60,000 nt of DNA from Adiantum capillus-veneris (taxonomy: Eukaryota > Streptophyta > Polypodiopsida > Polypodiales > Pteridaceae), in assembly GCA_014529385.2 (NCBI GenBank), contig CM043950.1, positions 74,099,935 to 74,159,934 of the forward strand. Direction: 5' to 3'. A program made the position numbers and the translations under genes. Below the pieces are notes generated by a model. It did not search any database. It worked only from the letters and a program-made list of their open reading frames with translations, and was not told the origin of the DNA. This document shows, one piece after another, positions 33,858-45,383 of this stretch (positions are counted from its first letter, which is position 1; each line of letters starts with the position of its first letter).

Positions 33858-34265
33858 GCTCCGAATTGGGAGAAAGTTTTTTATGTAAATCCATCAGTAG
33901 GGGATGATGCCATTGGAGCCATGTTATTGCTAAAGGGGAAGGGCAGCCATTATATGAGGCCAGTGTATTGTGCAAGCCGAGCGAAGTTGGTAGCAGAGAG
34001 AAAATTCTCCGAAGTAGAGCTAGTGATGGCCAGTGTAATATTTGCTTGTCGATGATTTCGTCATTACTTGCTACCACGACCTTTTGTTTTCTTGACAAGT
34101 TATGCCTTTTTGCCACAGTTAATTAATGGCACTAACATGTCAAATGTGGTCAAGAAATGGGTAATTGAGCTGCAAGAGTTCGATTTCTCTTTTTTAGTGG
34201 AAGATAGTACAAGAGCTACCCTAGACAATTTGTTGACCTACAAGCAAAATCCCCTCATTGTGAAC
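33858..34265 (+). pseudogene. RNase H of element A
   Basis: Reads FYVNPSVGDDAIGAMLL, MRPVYCASRAKLVAERKFS and EVELVMASVIFACR, then, after a stop and a shift, FRHYLLPRPFVF and VKKWVIELQEFDFSF. This is the gypsy RT-linked RNase H and connection region. It is cut at 34266 by the CACTA-like insertion. Confidence 0.85.
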
Positions 34266-35575
34266 ACTAGATTCGTAATGGGACACTTTTATGTCCTGTT
34301 AAGTGACCATTTTCCTTGAATTATGTCAAGAGTTTCAAAATGGATTTTGAGGTGCTATCTATCTAGAAAGTTGTCTCCTGAGCTGAAAAAAACTCGACAT
34401 TTTTTTGGAATATCAATTCCAACTTTAACCTTGTCCTTGCACAACATTTCACAACCTAAACTGTGTGAAAAAACGGGTCCTGTTTTTGGCTTTTTTTCAA
34501 CTTTTTGCAACTATACCACTCTAGAATTCATTTTTGTGAGGTCTATAATGTTAGAGAACTATCTTTAGTAGCCCTCAACATGTCTTGATGCTTCTAGGGA
34601 GAAATAAATATTAAAGTTGTAAGTTATGACCAAATTACATAAATTGTCAAATCCTGTTTTTTAGCCAATTTTAGCTCTTCTATGTTTTTTGGTGGATTTC
34701 ATGATATCCAAATGCATTTTTTATTTTCTATGTCGCATATTGTAACATAAAGCTAATATTCCTTGAGTTTTGGGGCACCTAATACCCTATTTTGCATAGT
34801 ACACAACGATTGTTGATTTTTTCAATTATAGAAGAAAACGAAAAATTCTAGTATATCAAGTATAGCTTTCAATATTGTTAGTTTCTTGTGACAACTACAT
34901 ACATTTTGTAGGTAGTAACCATATCGAGTCATAAGGATAAAATTTGGCTAGATATTGAATAGTTTCTTTGGGATTCTACAACTCATAATGTTGAACCCAT
35001 TTTTTTCATGTTTGCTGTATTTAGCACTTCATCTTTGTCCCCAAGATTCCCCTTGGTAAGAGATCTATTATTCTTTTGACATGCTCCATGGATCCTTATG
35101 AACATAAAGGACAATAGGGAGCTAAGAAAACATGCATATATTATTTGTATTGAGCGTGGCTATAGAAACTTTGATGATAGGTTTGCAGAATGGTAAAAAT
35201 TCAACTTTTTTGTACCTATTTATTTTGGCAAAACAAAAAATAGTGAGTGAGAAGCAATCATATGTTCTGATCATTGAAGTTAACTAGGGAATTTATCTCA
35301 AGTCCTACAAAAATCCCTAATCTTATTTTTATGCAACAATACGTAAAAAATGAATGTTTTGATGAAAATGCACCGGCCCATCAACTTTGGAGGCTTGGTG
35401 TGACCAAAAGATGAGAAATTTTACAAGTTTCTTATTTTTTCCATGTGTAGTAGGCCTTGAACTATAACCTAATGAAAGGATTTTACAAAATGAGTGGATC
35501 TACTATGGTTTTGGAGGTTTTTTTTCAAAACCCTAAAAGGACACTTTTATGCCCTGTCAGGTTACCAACCTAGTG
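34266..35575. mobile_element. CACTA-like non-autonomous insertion in element A
   Basis: The 1310-bp AT-rich, non-coding segment splits pol between RNase H and the second RNase H. It starts CACTAGATTCGTAA and ends TTACCAACCTAGTG, imperfect inverted repeats with CACTA ends. Just inside each end is a direct repeat: ggacacttttatgtcctgt near 34282 and ggacacttttatgccctgt near 35539. The 3-bp flanks (gaa, tta) do not match, so a target duplication is not shown and the class is tentative. Confidence 0.55.
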
Positions 35576-36117
35576 TTAAGGAAGAGGTGGTGAGAAAGGT
35601 AGTTGAAGAAGTGCCACAGATCAGCAATGCACATGTGTTGTTCTTTGATGGTTGATGCAGAAAGAGCTATGATGCAACTTCAGGGGGTATAGCACTCTAC
35701 GATCCAGAGGGGAAGCTAGTGTGCAAGAGAGGGTTCAAATTGGATGCTCATAGTAACAATGAGGCTGAATATGCTACTTTGGAAGCCGAATTACACATTT
35801 TTTTGAAGCATGGGGTTCAAAGGTTGAGCATAAAAGGTGATGCCTTGTTGGTGGTGAAGCAAGTGCTGGGTGTGTGGAAGAGCAAGAACAACTCATTGAA
35901 GGAAATGTGTTTCAGAATTAAAGGCCTGTTAAAAAATTTTGAAGCATGGAGCATCAGACACATTGAACGTTCTCTAAATAGAGAAGCACATGGAGCAGCT
36001 CAAAGCATGATTGGGGAGTTATTTGTGTTGAGGACCACTTTACCTCCTTATCATGGTCGGGAAAGTTTGGCTCAAGAAGAGGAGTTTTTGCTAAAAGGAA
36101 TCATTCCAAAGGATATT
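35576..36117 (+). pseudogene. Second (archaeal-type) RNase H of element A
   Basis: Reads VLFFDG (first catalytic Asp), a TGA, then SYDATSGGIALYDPEGKLV, NNEAEYATLEAELHIFLKHG (Glu), IKGDALLVVKQVLGVWKSK (Asp) and IRHIERSLNREAHGAAQ (His). This aRNH domain between RNase H and integrase marks the Tat lineage in plants. It would complete removal of RNA from cDNA hybrids. Confidence 0.9.
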
Positions 36118-36120
36118 TAG

Positions 36121-37383
36121 AAGTCTAAGAAGTATGGTTTTGTGCATAGAGCATACCGGTACAAATTGATTTGTGATGTCTTATACATGAAAGGGGATGA
36201 TCTTGTGTTGAGACGTGTACCTTGGAGGGAGGAGCTTTACAGAGTGTTGGAAGAGAATCATGAAGGCGCATGTGGCGGCCATTTTGCCGTAAAAATCACT
36301 TTGCATAAGATCTTGCAAGAGGGGTATGTATGGCCTAGTTTGCACAAGGATGTTCACCATTGGTGTAGGTCTTGCAATAGGTGTCAAGCATTTGGGAAGA
36401 GAGTGTTGAAGCCAGAGCTACGAAAAACCATTTTGGCATTTGATGTGTTTGAAAAGTGGGGGATTGATGCAATAGGCCCATTACCTATCACAAGCAGGGG
36501 AAAAAGCTATATTTTGACTGCAGTGGACTATCTCTCTAGATGGGCAGAGGCTATAGTGGTAAAACAGATCACTGCAAAGGATGTGGCAAAATTTGTGTAC
36601 GAGGAAATATGTTGCAAGTTTGGGGTGCCACTAGAGCTACTTTCAGATAAGGGGCCAGGATTTAGAGCAAAACTACTATACTTTTTATGTGCGAAGATGA
36701 AGATTAGGCACCAACATACCACTCCCTATTATCTGTAGTGTAATGGCTTAAATGAAAGATTCAATGGTGAGTTGGTACTAATTCTTTCGAAAGTGACAAA
36801 GCACCAAGGAAAGAATTGGGATTTGGAATGGCCTAGTGCATTATGGGCTTAGCGTACTTCGGTGAACACTGGTACAAGGTTTACTCCATTTTATTTGGTG
36901 TATGGAAAGGAAGCACTATTGCCTGTGGAGGTAGAGTTGCCTGCAGTCAAGATGCTAGAGAAGTTACTTGGGCCGTCTAGTGATGCATTCAAAGAGAGGC
37001 TCTTACAATTACAAGAGGTTCAACTGGATACGATGTGTGCATTGGAACATTATGGGCAGATGCAAGATAGGGCTTTGGAAAAGATAAATGAAAAGGTCAA
37101 AAGTAAGGGTATCAAGAAACATGACTTGGTTTTGCGCTACAACAGTAAACTGGACAACACCTTCCAAAAGAAGTTTCAAATCAAGTGGGAAGGCCCTTTC
37201 AAGGTAGTGGAGTGTTTTCTGAATGGTACATATCAGTTGGCTAACCTGGATGGTGTTCTACAAAGGTCAAGGGTAAATGGATTGCATCTTAAATTATATC
37301 ATGCCAGGTTAATGATGGTGGAGCAAGATGAGTTGTCTATGGATCAAGCAATGTTGGTGAAGGATGAGGAGACTTGTAACTAG
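36121..37383 (+). pseudogene. Integrase of element A
   Basis: The zinc-binding HHCC domain is seen (ENHEGACGGHFAVKITLHKI, WCRSCNRC). The catalytic core is KWGIDAIGPLPITSRGKSY (D), LELLSDKGPGFRAKLLY (D) and LNERFNGELVLIL (E). The C-terminal part includes FKVVECFLNGTYQLANLDG and VNGLHLKLYHARL. Stops at 36736 and 36850 break the frame. The last codon precedes the polypurine tract (37383-37397). Confidence 0.93.
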
Positions 37384-37398
37384 GGGATGGGCAAATTA

Positions 37399-38516
37399 TG
37401 TCAGGAGTTTTTTGGAGCAAGGGATTCCGCATATGTACATACCCACGCATGGTGCATCGAATAAAGGATTGCCCATTTTCCAGAGCCTGGTGGTTACGTG
37501 GGGCCCACATGTGTACAGGTAGGACACCATGTACATAGTGCATCGATTTTCATCGTTACCAGTACCAGTGTGTTTTTTCTATAATAATGAGGAATTTCTA
37601 GCGCGTAAAAATTCTCGAAGAAGCTATCTGCAGATCGACGACATGAGGTAAGCAGGTGCGTCAGATGGCATGTAGTGGCGTCAGGAGGCCGAACGGGGTC
37701 TATTCTTGCACGTGGATGAGTACGGACACAACGTGGGTGTTTTCTTGTGATAATTATGCAGAAAGGTCATCATGAGGAACATCTTTTGGGGCCACTTCAC
37801 GTGGTGGCGGGATGCATTATTGGAAAAAGATGAGTGCCAGGTCTGCGGATGATGCAAAAATGTGACAACTATGCACTGCTCATCGTCTGTTTGAGGTCAA
37901 CTAAAAGGCCAAGGGTGACCAAGTAATAAATCTAAGTGTGAGAACTGAAAAAACTGAGAGAAGACCAAAAAAAACGTGGAGAGAAGAGGAGGAATAGCCG
38001 CTGGTGTGTTTTTGGGGTTTTTGGAGCCTGTTTTGGCTGTAAACTGCTCATCCGAGGGTCGGATTTGAGCACTTTGACATTGTATATTGGGGTTTTGGGC
38101 TGTTCCGGACGCGATGGCGCTTTCACTCTTTTTTTTCTGTTTTGGATGTGTAAGTTTCTCCTATGAGCGAAGCTTCTGCTCCAATTTGTGATTGTATCTG
38201 GCAAGTTTTACCTATATTGTGTGAGCTATTTGCCCCATTTGTGTTGGCCCAAGCTCTATTGTATCTAAACATCATAAATTCTTATCTTTTGAGCTGATTT
38301 TTTTGGGTGTGTGTGTGTGTGTGTCTCTCTGTGTGGAGTGGGAAAATGGGTAGTCTCTCTCCTCTCACTCCATCAGTGTGTTCCCTGTCTCGGCCAGGTG
38401 GGTTGTGTAAGCCGAGTGGTGCCCCATAGTGTGTGTGTGTGTATCATCCCAAGAGTGTGTGTCGGGTCATGATAGAGGCGCTCTATGTGTTTCCATCCCG
38501 CTCACAACGTCGATAG
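37399..38516 (+). repeat. 3' LTR of element A
   Basis: Starts TGTCAGGAG after the purine-rich aggggatgggcaaatta and ends CTCACA. It matches 28251-29399 with small deletions. Confidence 0.92.
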
Positions 38517-39073
38517 ACCGCTTTTGGTGTGTACAAAGTAGCGTTTATATGCATGGTCATATGTACAAAAGGATGTAAATACATGAATTTGGGAGATTTT
38601 CAAAGTGGTTTTGAGTTTCAAACGTGGTGCAACATGTGCACATTTTAAATAATCATGCTTTCCTACGGACGGTCACGCACACGCACGCACGCGCCTGGAT
38701 AGGGTATCGGGGCCTTGGGTATGGTTCTTGGTGGCTTATCTTGGCTCTAGGTAATGTGTTCGGGATTTTTATAATGAAAATAATGCAAGTGACAAGCGTG
38801 GGAACTCTCATCCCGCTCGAGAAGTTTGGAACATGCAATAACTTTCTATTTACGGTGCCTGATTTGCGGTGATGCGTGAACCACCCTAAAAGTGGCCAAA
38901 AATAGAATATGGAGATGTTGGAAAGTGCTTTAGGTATCGAGGATCAAACGTGAAAAAATTGGTGAATTTTGGAGTCCATTTGTGGTTTTTTCCGCGAAAA
39001 ATGCCCGTCAAGGGTCAAAACTGGCAAGAACTGGGCCAAAAAAGGTGTGAAAAGGCTTCAAATTGCCACATCA
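38517..39073 (+). repeat. Truncated 5' LTR of element B
   Basis: From gatagaccgcttttgg to gtgaaaaggcttcaaat it matches 44077-44600. The left end abuts element A and the right end passes into gag codons. Confidence 0.85.
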
Positions 39074-39818
39074 CCTTGTGAATGACGAAGCAAAGCTTCA
39101 TGTATTTCCTCTTGTGCTCAAAGGAGAAGCTCGTGAGTGGTGTGAAGGTTTAGAGGAAGACAAAAAGCAAACATGGGAGCAAGTGAAGCTGGCAATTTTT
39201 GGCAGGTTTGGAAAGAAACTAACTGCAATAGAAGCAACAACAAAATTGAGAGGTTTGCAACAAGATGTTCATGCTAACTTTAAAGAGTTTTTGCAACACT
39301 TTAAAGGACTTTGGATTCAATTAGAGGCGGCATCCCAGGTACCTCCATGGGATTTCTTTAAAGTGCGTCAGTTTATGGATTGTCTCCATCCAAGTGTAAG
39401 GGAAAAGGTCGATCAAGATGAGACTGCTACATTTGAAAGAGCTGTGGAAATTGCCAAGGCCAAGAGCAATAAGATCAAGAGAAGGTGGGAGCAAGGCATG
39501 ACACAAGGTGAGCCAGTTGTGGTGCAACCAATGGTCCCTGTGGCGGATGATAGAGTGGAGTGCGTGGTTCAAGGTCTAGATCTCATTACGGCTCGGGTTT
39601 TGCATGATCTTTCCGGTCAGTTGCAAGAATTCAGAATTAACATAATAAACAGGAACCAAAGAGAAGAGTGGCCAGCTGGGAGTGGTAGGAAACGAAGGCT
39701 ACAAGGTAGATGCTACAATTGTGATGAAGAGGGTCAATACGCCCCTGATTGTCCTGAACCACCAAGAGAGAGAGAAGGGATATACCCCTTATATGGACGT
39801 GGTCGAGGGAGAATATAA
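39062..39818 (+). pseudogene. Gag of element B (5' truncated)
   Basis: Reads AKLHVFPLVLKGEAREWCEG, TWEQVKLAIFGRFGKKLTAI, DVHANFKEFLQHFKGLW and VRQFMDCLHPSVREKVDQ, the retrotrans_gag core, then CYNCDEEGQYAPDC. In this knuckle the usual histidine is replaced by glutamine. The N-terminus is lost. Confidence 0.88.
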
Positions 39819-40769
39819 TAAAATCATCAAGAGCCGGCTAGAAGCACCACCGTCGCAACAACAACCACAACCGTTGCCTGTAAATGGAGAAGGTAGAGCT
39901 ATTAACATCATTACCCTTGAGCATCAAGATGTGGATGTTTTGGCCAATAAGAGAGCTAGGCATGATAGGGAGAAAGAGACAGAAGAAGAGAGGGAAACAA
40001 GATCAAAGAAAGGAAAGGCTAAGGTAGAAGACAAACTAGAAAGTAGCAAGAGGCGGCGACGAAGTAAAATTGGTCCAAAGGACTACCTCCTTGGCCAAGG
40101 TGTTGAAGACTATGATATTGTCGAAGACATACAAAATCAAAAGGCAAATATATATTTTGGTCAATTGGTGGCTTTGGATGCAAAATTGAGGAGGCAGTGG
40201 ACCAAGTGTGTGAGTACGCAGTTTCCTTCCAAGAACGAAAAGCATCAAAGAATGGTGTCATCGTTGAGGGTTGGTCACCCCAAGTGGATATGGTACCAAT
40301 AGTTGAAGCTATGTTGGGAAAGAAGACAGAAGTGCAAGCATATGTGGATGTGCCCAGGTGTGTGTCATGACCAAGGCTATCATGAAGGAAGCAGGCGTTA
40401 AGATGTCAGTGAATGCTTCAATCCGTATGAGGATGGCCAACCACAAAATGCAAGGTGTTTTGGAATAGCTGAAGATGTGAAGATAAAAGTCTTGGGGGTT
40501 GATTGTTACGTGATGCAAGCGGGTGATAATGCTTATCCAATCATTTTAGGGAGCCATCGCTTATAACCCTTGGTGCTAAGCATGATTGGGGCACGCGCTT
40601 GATCACCATCCCCAACAAAGAGAAAGGAAGAACCATTGCCTACAACATGAAGACACACGAGAGCCGTACACAGCCCCTAGTGAAGATGCAAGATATGGAT
40701 TCGACAGAAACCACGTCATACAATAGTGATGCTTAGTCTAAATCATCAGAAGAAAGTGTAGAGGAAGGC
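39819..40769 (+). pseudogene. Protease region of element B
   Basis: The lysine-rich linker (KRARHDREKETEEERETRSK) and KANIYFGQLVALDAKLRRQW mirror the KADVTFGQLIEM block of element A. The protease remnant reads CAQVCVMTKAIMKEAGVK and VDCYVMQAGDNAYPIILGS. The active-site D-G-G is damaged. Several stops and shifts. Confidence 0.75.
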
Positions 40770-42270
40770 TTGATGCAATTATGTCCTGATCTTTTTGGGA
40801 TAAGTGTCGAAAAGGAAGCATTGGTGCATGATGTGAAGGTCAAGGAGGAGAAGCATAGTCCAAAAGCAGTTGTAGAGCCTGCCAAAGTGAACGCAAGAAG
40901 CATGCTAGGAGAGGACTTGACAGAGAAAGAAAAAAGGGAGTATGAAGACATGTTCAAGGAATTTCCAAATCTATTCGCCATTGAATATACAGAGTTGCAA
41001 GGAGCTAAAGGAGACAAGCATAGAATCAATCTAAAAGAAGGTGCCAAGCCAAAGGTTCAAAAGCTTACGAGGTTGGGGGTCATTCATGAGAAGGCACTTC
41101 ATGAAGAGGTGACGAAGCTTTTGGAAGCAGATTTCATCTGTAGAGTGGAGGAGTCTGAATGGGTCTCTTCAGTTGTTATAGTGCCCAAGAGGAATGGAAG
41201 AATTAGGATATGTGTTGATTTCAAACCTTTCAATGCTGCCACAAAAAGGAATCATTATCCACTACCCTTCCTAGATTAAATCCTCAATCAGGTTGCAGGT
41301 CATGAACATTACTCAATCATGGATGGATTTTTTGGATACTTTCAGATCTTGATAGTGATTGAAGATCGATTGAAGATGACCTTCATTACTCCTTGGGGTT
41401 GTTTTGCCTACAAAAGAATGCCTTTTGGGCTGGTTAATGCATATGCTACCTTCCAAGGATGGATGAATAGAGTGTTTGGTCCCTACTTGGGTAAGTTCAA
41501 TCATGTTTTCATGGATGACATTGGGTGTTATAGCTCAAGGGTCACACATTTGGAGAAGCTGAGGTTGAGTTTTGAAAGGCTTCAACAAGAGGGTGGGCAA
41601 CTCAACCCAAAGAAGTGTAAGTTTGCTCATGCCAGAGTCCATTTGCTAGGACATGTGGTTTTCCAAAATGGAATAGAAGCTGATCCAGATAAGGATTTAT
41701 TGCTTATGGATCCACCCAGCAACACAAAGGATTTGGCATCATTTGTGAATAAGCTCAAGTACTTGTCACGTTTTTTTTGGATGCTATGTCAGTATGTGTA
41801 TCCTCTCCAGAAATTGAGTCAAAGAGTTCAAGGGTTTGAGTGGAATGAAGACATGCAACAGGCTTTTGATGGTATCAAGGAGGTATTGTGTGATTTACCG
41901 ACAGTGAGTCCTCCCGACTTGCAATCAATTTTCTATGTATCTATTAGTGTGGGGTCAGTAGCTTTTGGGTCGGTTCTCTTACAAAAGCAGGGAAAGAACT
42001 TCAAGCCATTCTATTTTGAGAGCAATATGAAGAATGTAAACGAGTTCTCCTACACGGAAATGGAACAGTGGGCATTCGCCTTGGTTCTTACTTGTCGTAG
42101 GTTCTATGTGCTCACCACATCGAATCTTTTGCCGGATGTAGTACAACATTTGAAGCCTAGCAAGCGCATCTTAAAGTAGACTTTGGAGCTTCAAGAGTAT
42201 GAGTTTGAGTTTAAACTGGATCATTCGTTTAAAGCTCACTTGGCAGACATAGCGGTACATAAGGGGGGGT
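40770..42270 (+). pseudogene. Reverse transcriptase and RNase H of element B
   Basis: Reads ICVDFKPFNAATKRNHYPLP, a stop at 41277, YSIMDGFFGYFQILIVIED, FITPWGCFAYKRMPFGLVN, HVFMDDIGCYSS and GGQLNPKKCKFAHARVHLLG. Here the MDD active site is intact, unlike element A. RNase H follows with FYVSISVGSVAFGSVLLQ, KPFYFESNMKNVNEFSYTE and RRFYVLTTSNLL. The frame breaks at 42177. Confidence 0.92.
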
Positions 42271-42289
42271 AGCTTCCATCTTACCCAAG

Positions 42290-42770
42290 GGTTGACAAGG
42301 ATGATCATGAAGAGGAAGTAGATATTACAAATGCGTATACAATGGTGTTTGATGGTGCATACAAGAAAGTTCTTCAAAAGGCAAGTGGTGGGGTAGTCAT
42401 TAAGAACCCAAAAGGCAATGTAATCTTTTCTAAAGCTTAGATCTTGATGAAGCTGAAAGTAACAATGAGGCCGAGTATCTCACGCTTTTCCTTGGGTTGA
42501 AGCAGTGTGTTGAGTTTGGATTGAAGAGGGTCATTGAAAAGGGGGATGCGTTTCTAATCATGAATCAGTTGCTTGGTTTGTGGAATGTTAAGAAAGACAA
42601 TTTGAAGAAGTGATTCTATGGAATCAAGAAGCAATTGCATGAGTTAATTTGAGAAGATACAATTTAAGCATGCTCCTCGTGAGCACAATAAAGAAGCTGA
42701 TGAGTTGGCTAGGGAAAAGTTGGATGCATTGGTAGCTCTTTTAAAGGTCAAGGAAGCCTTGTATGCTGCG
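42290..42770 (+). pseudogene. Second (archaeal-type) RNase H of element B
   Basis: Reads YTMVFDGAYKKVLQKASGG, VVIKNPKGNVIFSKA, then, in shifted frames, ESNNEAEYLTLFLGLKQCV and EKGDAFLIMNQLLGLW, and finally KHAPREHNKEADELAREK. The same domain order as element A, with frame breaks. After KVKEALYAALHLYA similarity to pol ends. Confidence 0.85.
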
Positions 42771-44071
42771 TTGCATTTATACGCCCGTATAACAAAAATT
42801 ATACGTATAAAACGCCAATATACGCTATCTTTCCGAATAATTACCGAATAACCGTATAAAACCCTTTTCGATCTAGATATTTTTCGATCGAAAAATATCT
42901 CGATCGAAAAACTGTATATATATACAATCGTCACCGTATTTGATCGAAAAGCATTGTGGACTTTTTGGAGTTTGGAGAGCTTGAAGCTTCTGAGAGTTTG
43001 GTAGATAGCAAAAGCGTCTTCGGTTTACAGTGGTTTTCAGGTATATTTTATGTATTTTCAGTAAAAACTAACTTTTTTTCTGTGTTGTGCCAGACTTGTG
43101 TGGTGCAGTAGTTTCAGCTCTCACCACAAAGTTGGCTTACAGGTCGTAGGCCACTTCGTGGTGTGTAGCCATATGGCTCACTCCAGAGGTGTGTAGAATA
43201 TAGTTTCCTTTCCCGTGGTGTGTAGTTATAGAACTCACTCCAGGGAAGGCTTAGGGTAAATTTAGATTCTCACTCGTATGGTGTAGTAGTATATCTCTCA
43301 CCATAGAGATGAGTGAGGATTAGAGGTCGACTCGTGGAGTGTAGTAGGCATGATGCGACACCTGTCACTTCAAAGTGGCCTATAAAATTTACAATCTTAA
43401 AGTAAATCATTATTGATTATTCTACATAGAAGCACAAAGATTAACGTTCGTCATTTTAAGAGTGTAGAGATGCATACTTTATGCCCTCTTCATCTTAATG
43501 CGACTTTCGTTATTTTTGTGCTTCTATTTCTGTAGTAATTGTTCATCAGCAGATGACTTGGTGTTACTCTAAACGTGGATATATACAACAATTGATTTAC
43601 ATATGAGATTGTTGAGCTGTTTTTGTTGATGGTTGTGTTGTGCGTTCCACACACTCCATTAGAAATAGCTTATAAAATTTACAATTTTAGATTAAGTTTT
43701 TCTGTCATATGTGTTACATAGAAGCACAATCGTTACCACTCGTTATATTAAGAGTGAAGAGATGCATATTTTCATGCCCTCTTCATCTTAATGTGACATA
43801 CTGGTTACTTGTGTGTTTCATATTCCAAAAGAACATCATTTTTCATCATTAAATGACTTGGTGTTGTTTTGGACGTAAACACATATGATAGGTAACTTAC
43901 ATCTGCAATTGTTAATTTATCCGCCGCTGATAGTTGTGTTGTGAGTTCCACACACTTTATCAGGGAATAGATTGATAAAAACTATCAATCTATTTTACAA
44001 CAGCATCCAAGACTTGTGCTGAGAATATCTCACACTAGCTGAGCTGTTCACATGTACGAGAGGGTAGGCAA
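42771..44071. repeat. Non-coding repeat region in place of integrase (element B)
   Basis: Three structures lie here. A perfect 26-nt palindrome at 42875-42900 has arm AGATATTTTTCGA followed by its complement. At 43092-43380 there are four or five diverged units of about 65 bp, each with a TGGTGTAGTAG-like phrase and a nearby CTCACCA-like complement that could form small hairpins. A tandem pair of about 290-bp units follows at 43381-43670 and 43671-43970 (shared ttacatagaagcacaa-like and gccctcttcatcttaatg phrases). No integrase motif is found. Confidence 0.75.
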
Positions 44072-45235
44072 TGATGATAGACCGCTTTTGGCGTGTAAAA
44101 AGTAGCATTTATATGCATGGTCATATGTACAAAAGGATGTAAATACATGAATTTGGGAGATTTGCAAAGTGGTTTTGAGTTTCAAACGTGGTGCAACATG
44201 TGCATAGTGTAAATAGTCATGCCTGCGTGCCGACAGTCGGGCACACGCACGCACTTGGCTTATCTTGGCTCTAGGTAATGTTTTTAGGATTTTTAGAATG
44301 AAAATAACGCAAGCGACAAGTGTAGGCACTCTCATCCTGCTCGAGAAGTTTGGAACATGCAGTAACTATCTATTTGCGGTGCCTGATCTGCGGTGATGCG
44401 TGCATCACCCTAGAAGTGGTCAAAAATAGAATGTGGGGATGTGGCAAAGTTCTTTGGGTATCGAGGATCAAACTTGAAAAATTTGGTGAATTTTGGAGTC
44501 CATTTGGGGTTTTTCCTGTGAAAAATGCTTGCCAGGGGTCAAAACTGGTAAAAACTGTGCCAAAAAAGGTCAAAAAAAGTGTGAAAAGGCTTCAAATTTC
44601 CATATCACTCATGGTGCCGTGATGGTCCAGGATGAGGGAGAACTAAAGAGAAAATTCAACACTTTCACCCCTATGTGTGTGGGAGGAAGCAGGGTTCCTA
44701 CAGGTAGTCTAGTGTAGTCCCGTTGCGTTCGTGCCCTGTTTTTGAGTGTGTGGAGGAGTGAATGAGAGCTTTCTCTCTTCAATTTTGCACTTGGGAGAAT
44801 CTATGGATGTTCTGAGGTTTCCATGGATGTGTGTGTGCAAGGAATTGAGGGAAGAAGGTGACGCTTTCTGCAAGACTATGTGACCCTCCATCGGTGCCAT
44901 TAGGGTTTGCGCTACTCCAAATAGTCCAACAGAGTGGAGTTTGGTGGAGCTTCTGCAATGGTTTGAGAGAGGCCTTTTGTGGCTGGAGTTTTTGAGTTTT
45001 TGATGGTTTTTCTTGTATATTTTGGTCACCATCAAGTGTGATTTCAAGTGTTGATCAACTTGACTCACCTTGTAGTGTTCGCGGGCAGGCAAGGGCTTGT
45101 AGGTCTAGGCGTTTGGATTTTGAATTGAGATTGTGGGTAGTATTTTTATTCAGATCTGGAGTAGTGGTGGGTGTGGTTTGGAATTCAAGTAAATTTATTG
45201 TGTGGTGTTGTGCGCACGACGTCTTTTGCTCTATG
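44072..45235 (+). repeat. 3' LTR of element B
   Basis: Begins TGATGATAG after the purine-rich cgagagggtaggcaa. The first 530 bp match 38522-39073. The remaining 630 bp has no partner, because the 5' LTR is truncated. The end is placed where H gag resumes; no clear CA terminus is next to it. Confidence 0.65.
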
Positions 45236-45383
45236 AACGTCAAGGGTCATATAAAGAGCACATGTCCTAAGAACCCATCCAACAAACCTAAAGAACCCAC
45301 AGAACCCACATCCTTTGTTAATGCCATAAATGAGAACATTCGTGTGTCCCAAGTTTCTCATGATCCTCTCATTGATGAGTTGT
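45236..45383 (+). pseudogene. Chromovirus H gag, fragment 3
   Basis: Reads NVKGHIKSTCPKNPSNKPKE, FVNAINENIRVSQVSHDP and LIDELL. GHIKSTC is the missing second half of the CCHC knuckle cut at 28250. The fragment ends at the low-coordinate LTR of element C (45384). Confidence 0.85.

Larger units (their letters stand above)
28251..38516 (+). mobile_element. Tat-like Ty3/gypsy retrotransposon A (10.3 kb)
   Basis: LTRs (28251-29399 and 37399-38516) start TGTCAGGAG and end CTCACA. Gag, protease, RT, RNase H, a second RNase H (aRNH) and integrase follow in that order, which is typical of the Tat lineage. The coding region is interrupted by a 288-bp MITE and a 1.3-kb CACTA-like insertion and has many stops. 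The flanks (catgt on the left, acgtc on the right) do not form a clean target duplication. On the right it abuts the truncated LTR of element B. Confidence 0.9.
38517..45235 (+). mobile_element. Tat-like Ty3/gypsy retrotransposon B, rearranged
   Basis: A 5' LTR fragment (38517-39073) matches the first part of the 3' LTR (44072 onward). The rest of the 5' LTR, the primer site and the start of gag are missing, because gag coding follows directly. Gag, protease, RT, RNase H and aRNH are recognisable, but integrase is not. About 1.3 kb of non-coding repeats stand in its place. The right end lies where the H gag knuckle resumes; its exact last base is uncertain. Confidence 0.82.

Noticed and set aside
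28251-38516. Element A as an intact autonomous element
   Set aside because: The RT active site reads FMDN, there are several stops and shifts, and two other insertions interrupt pol.
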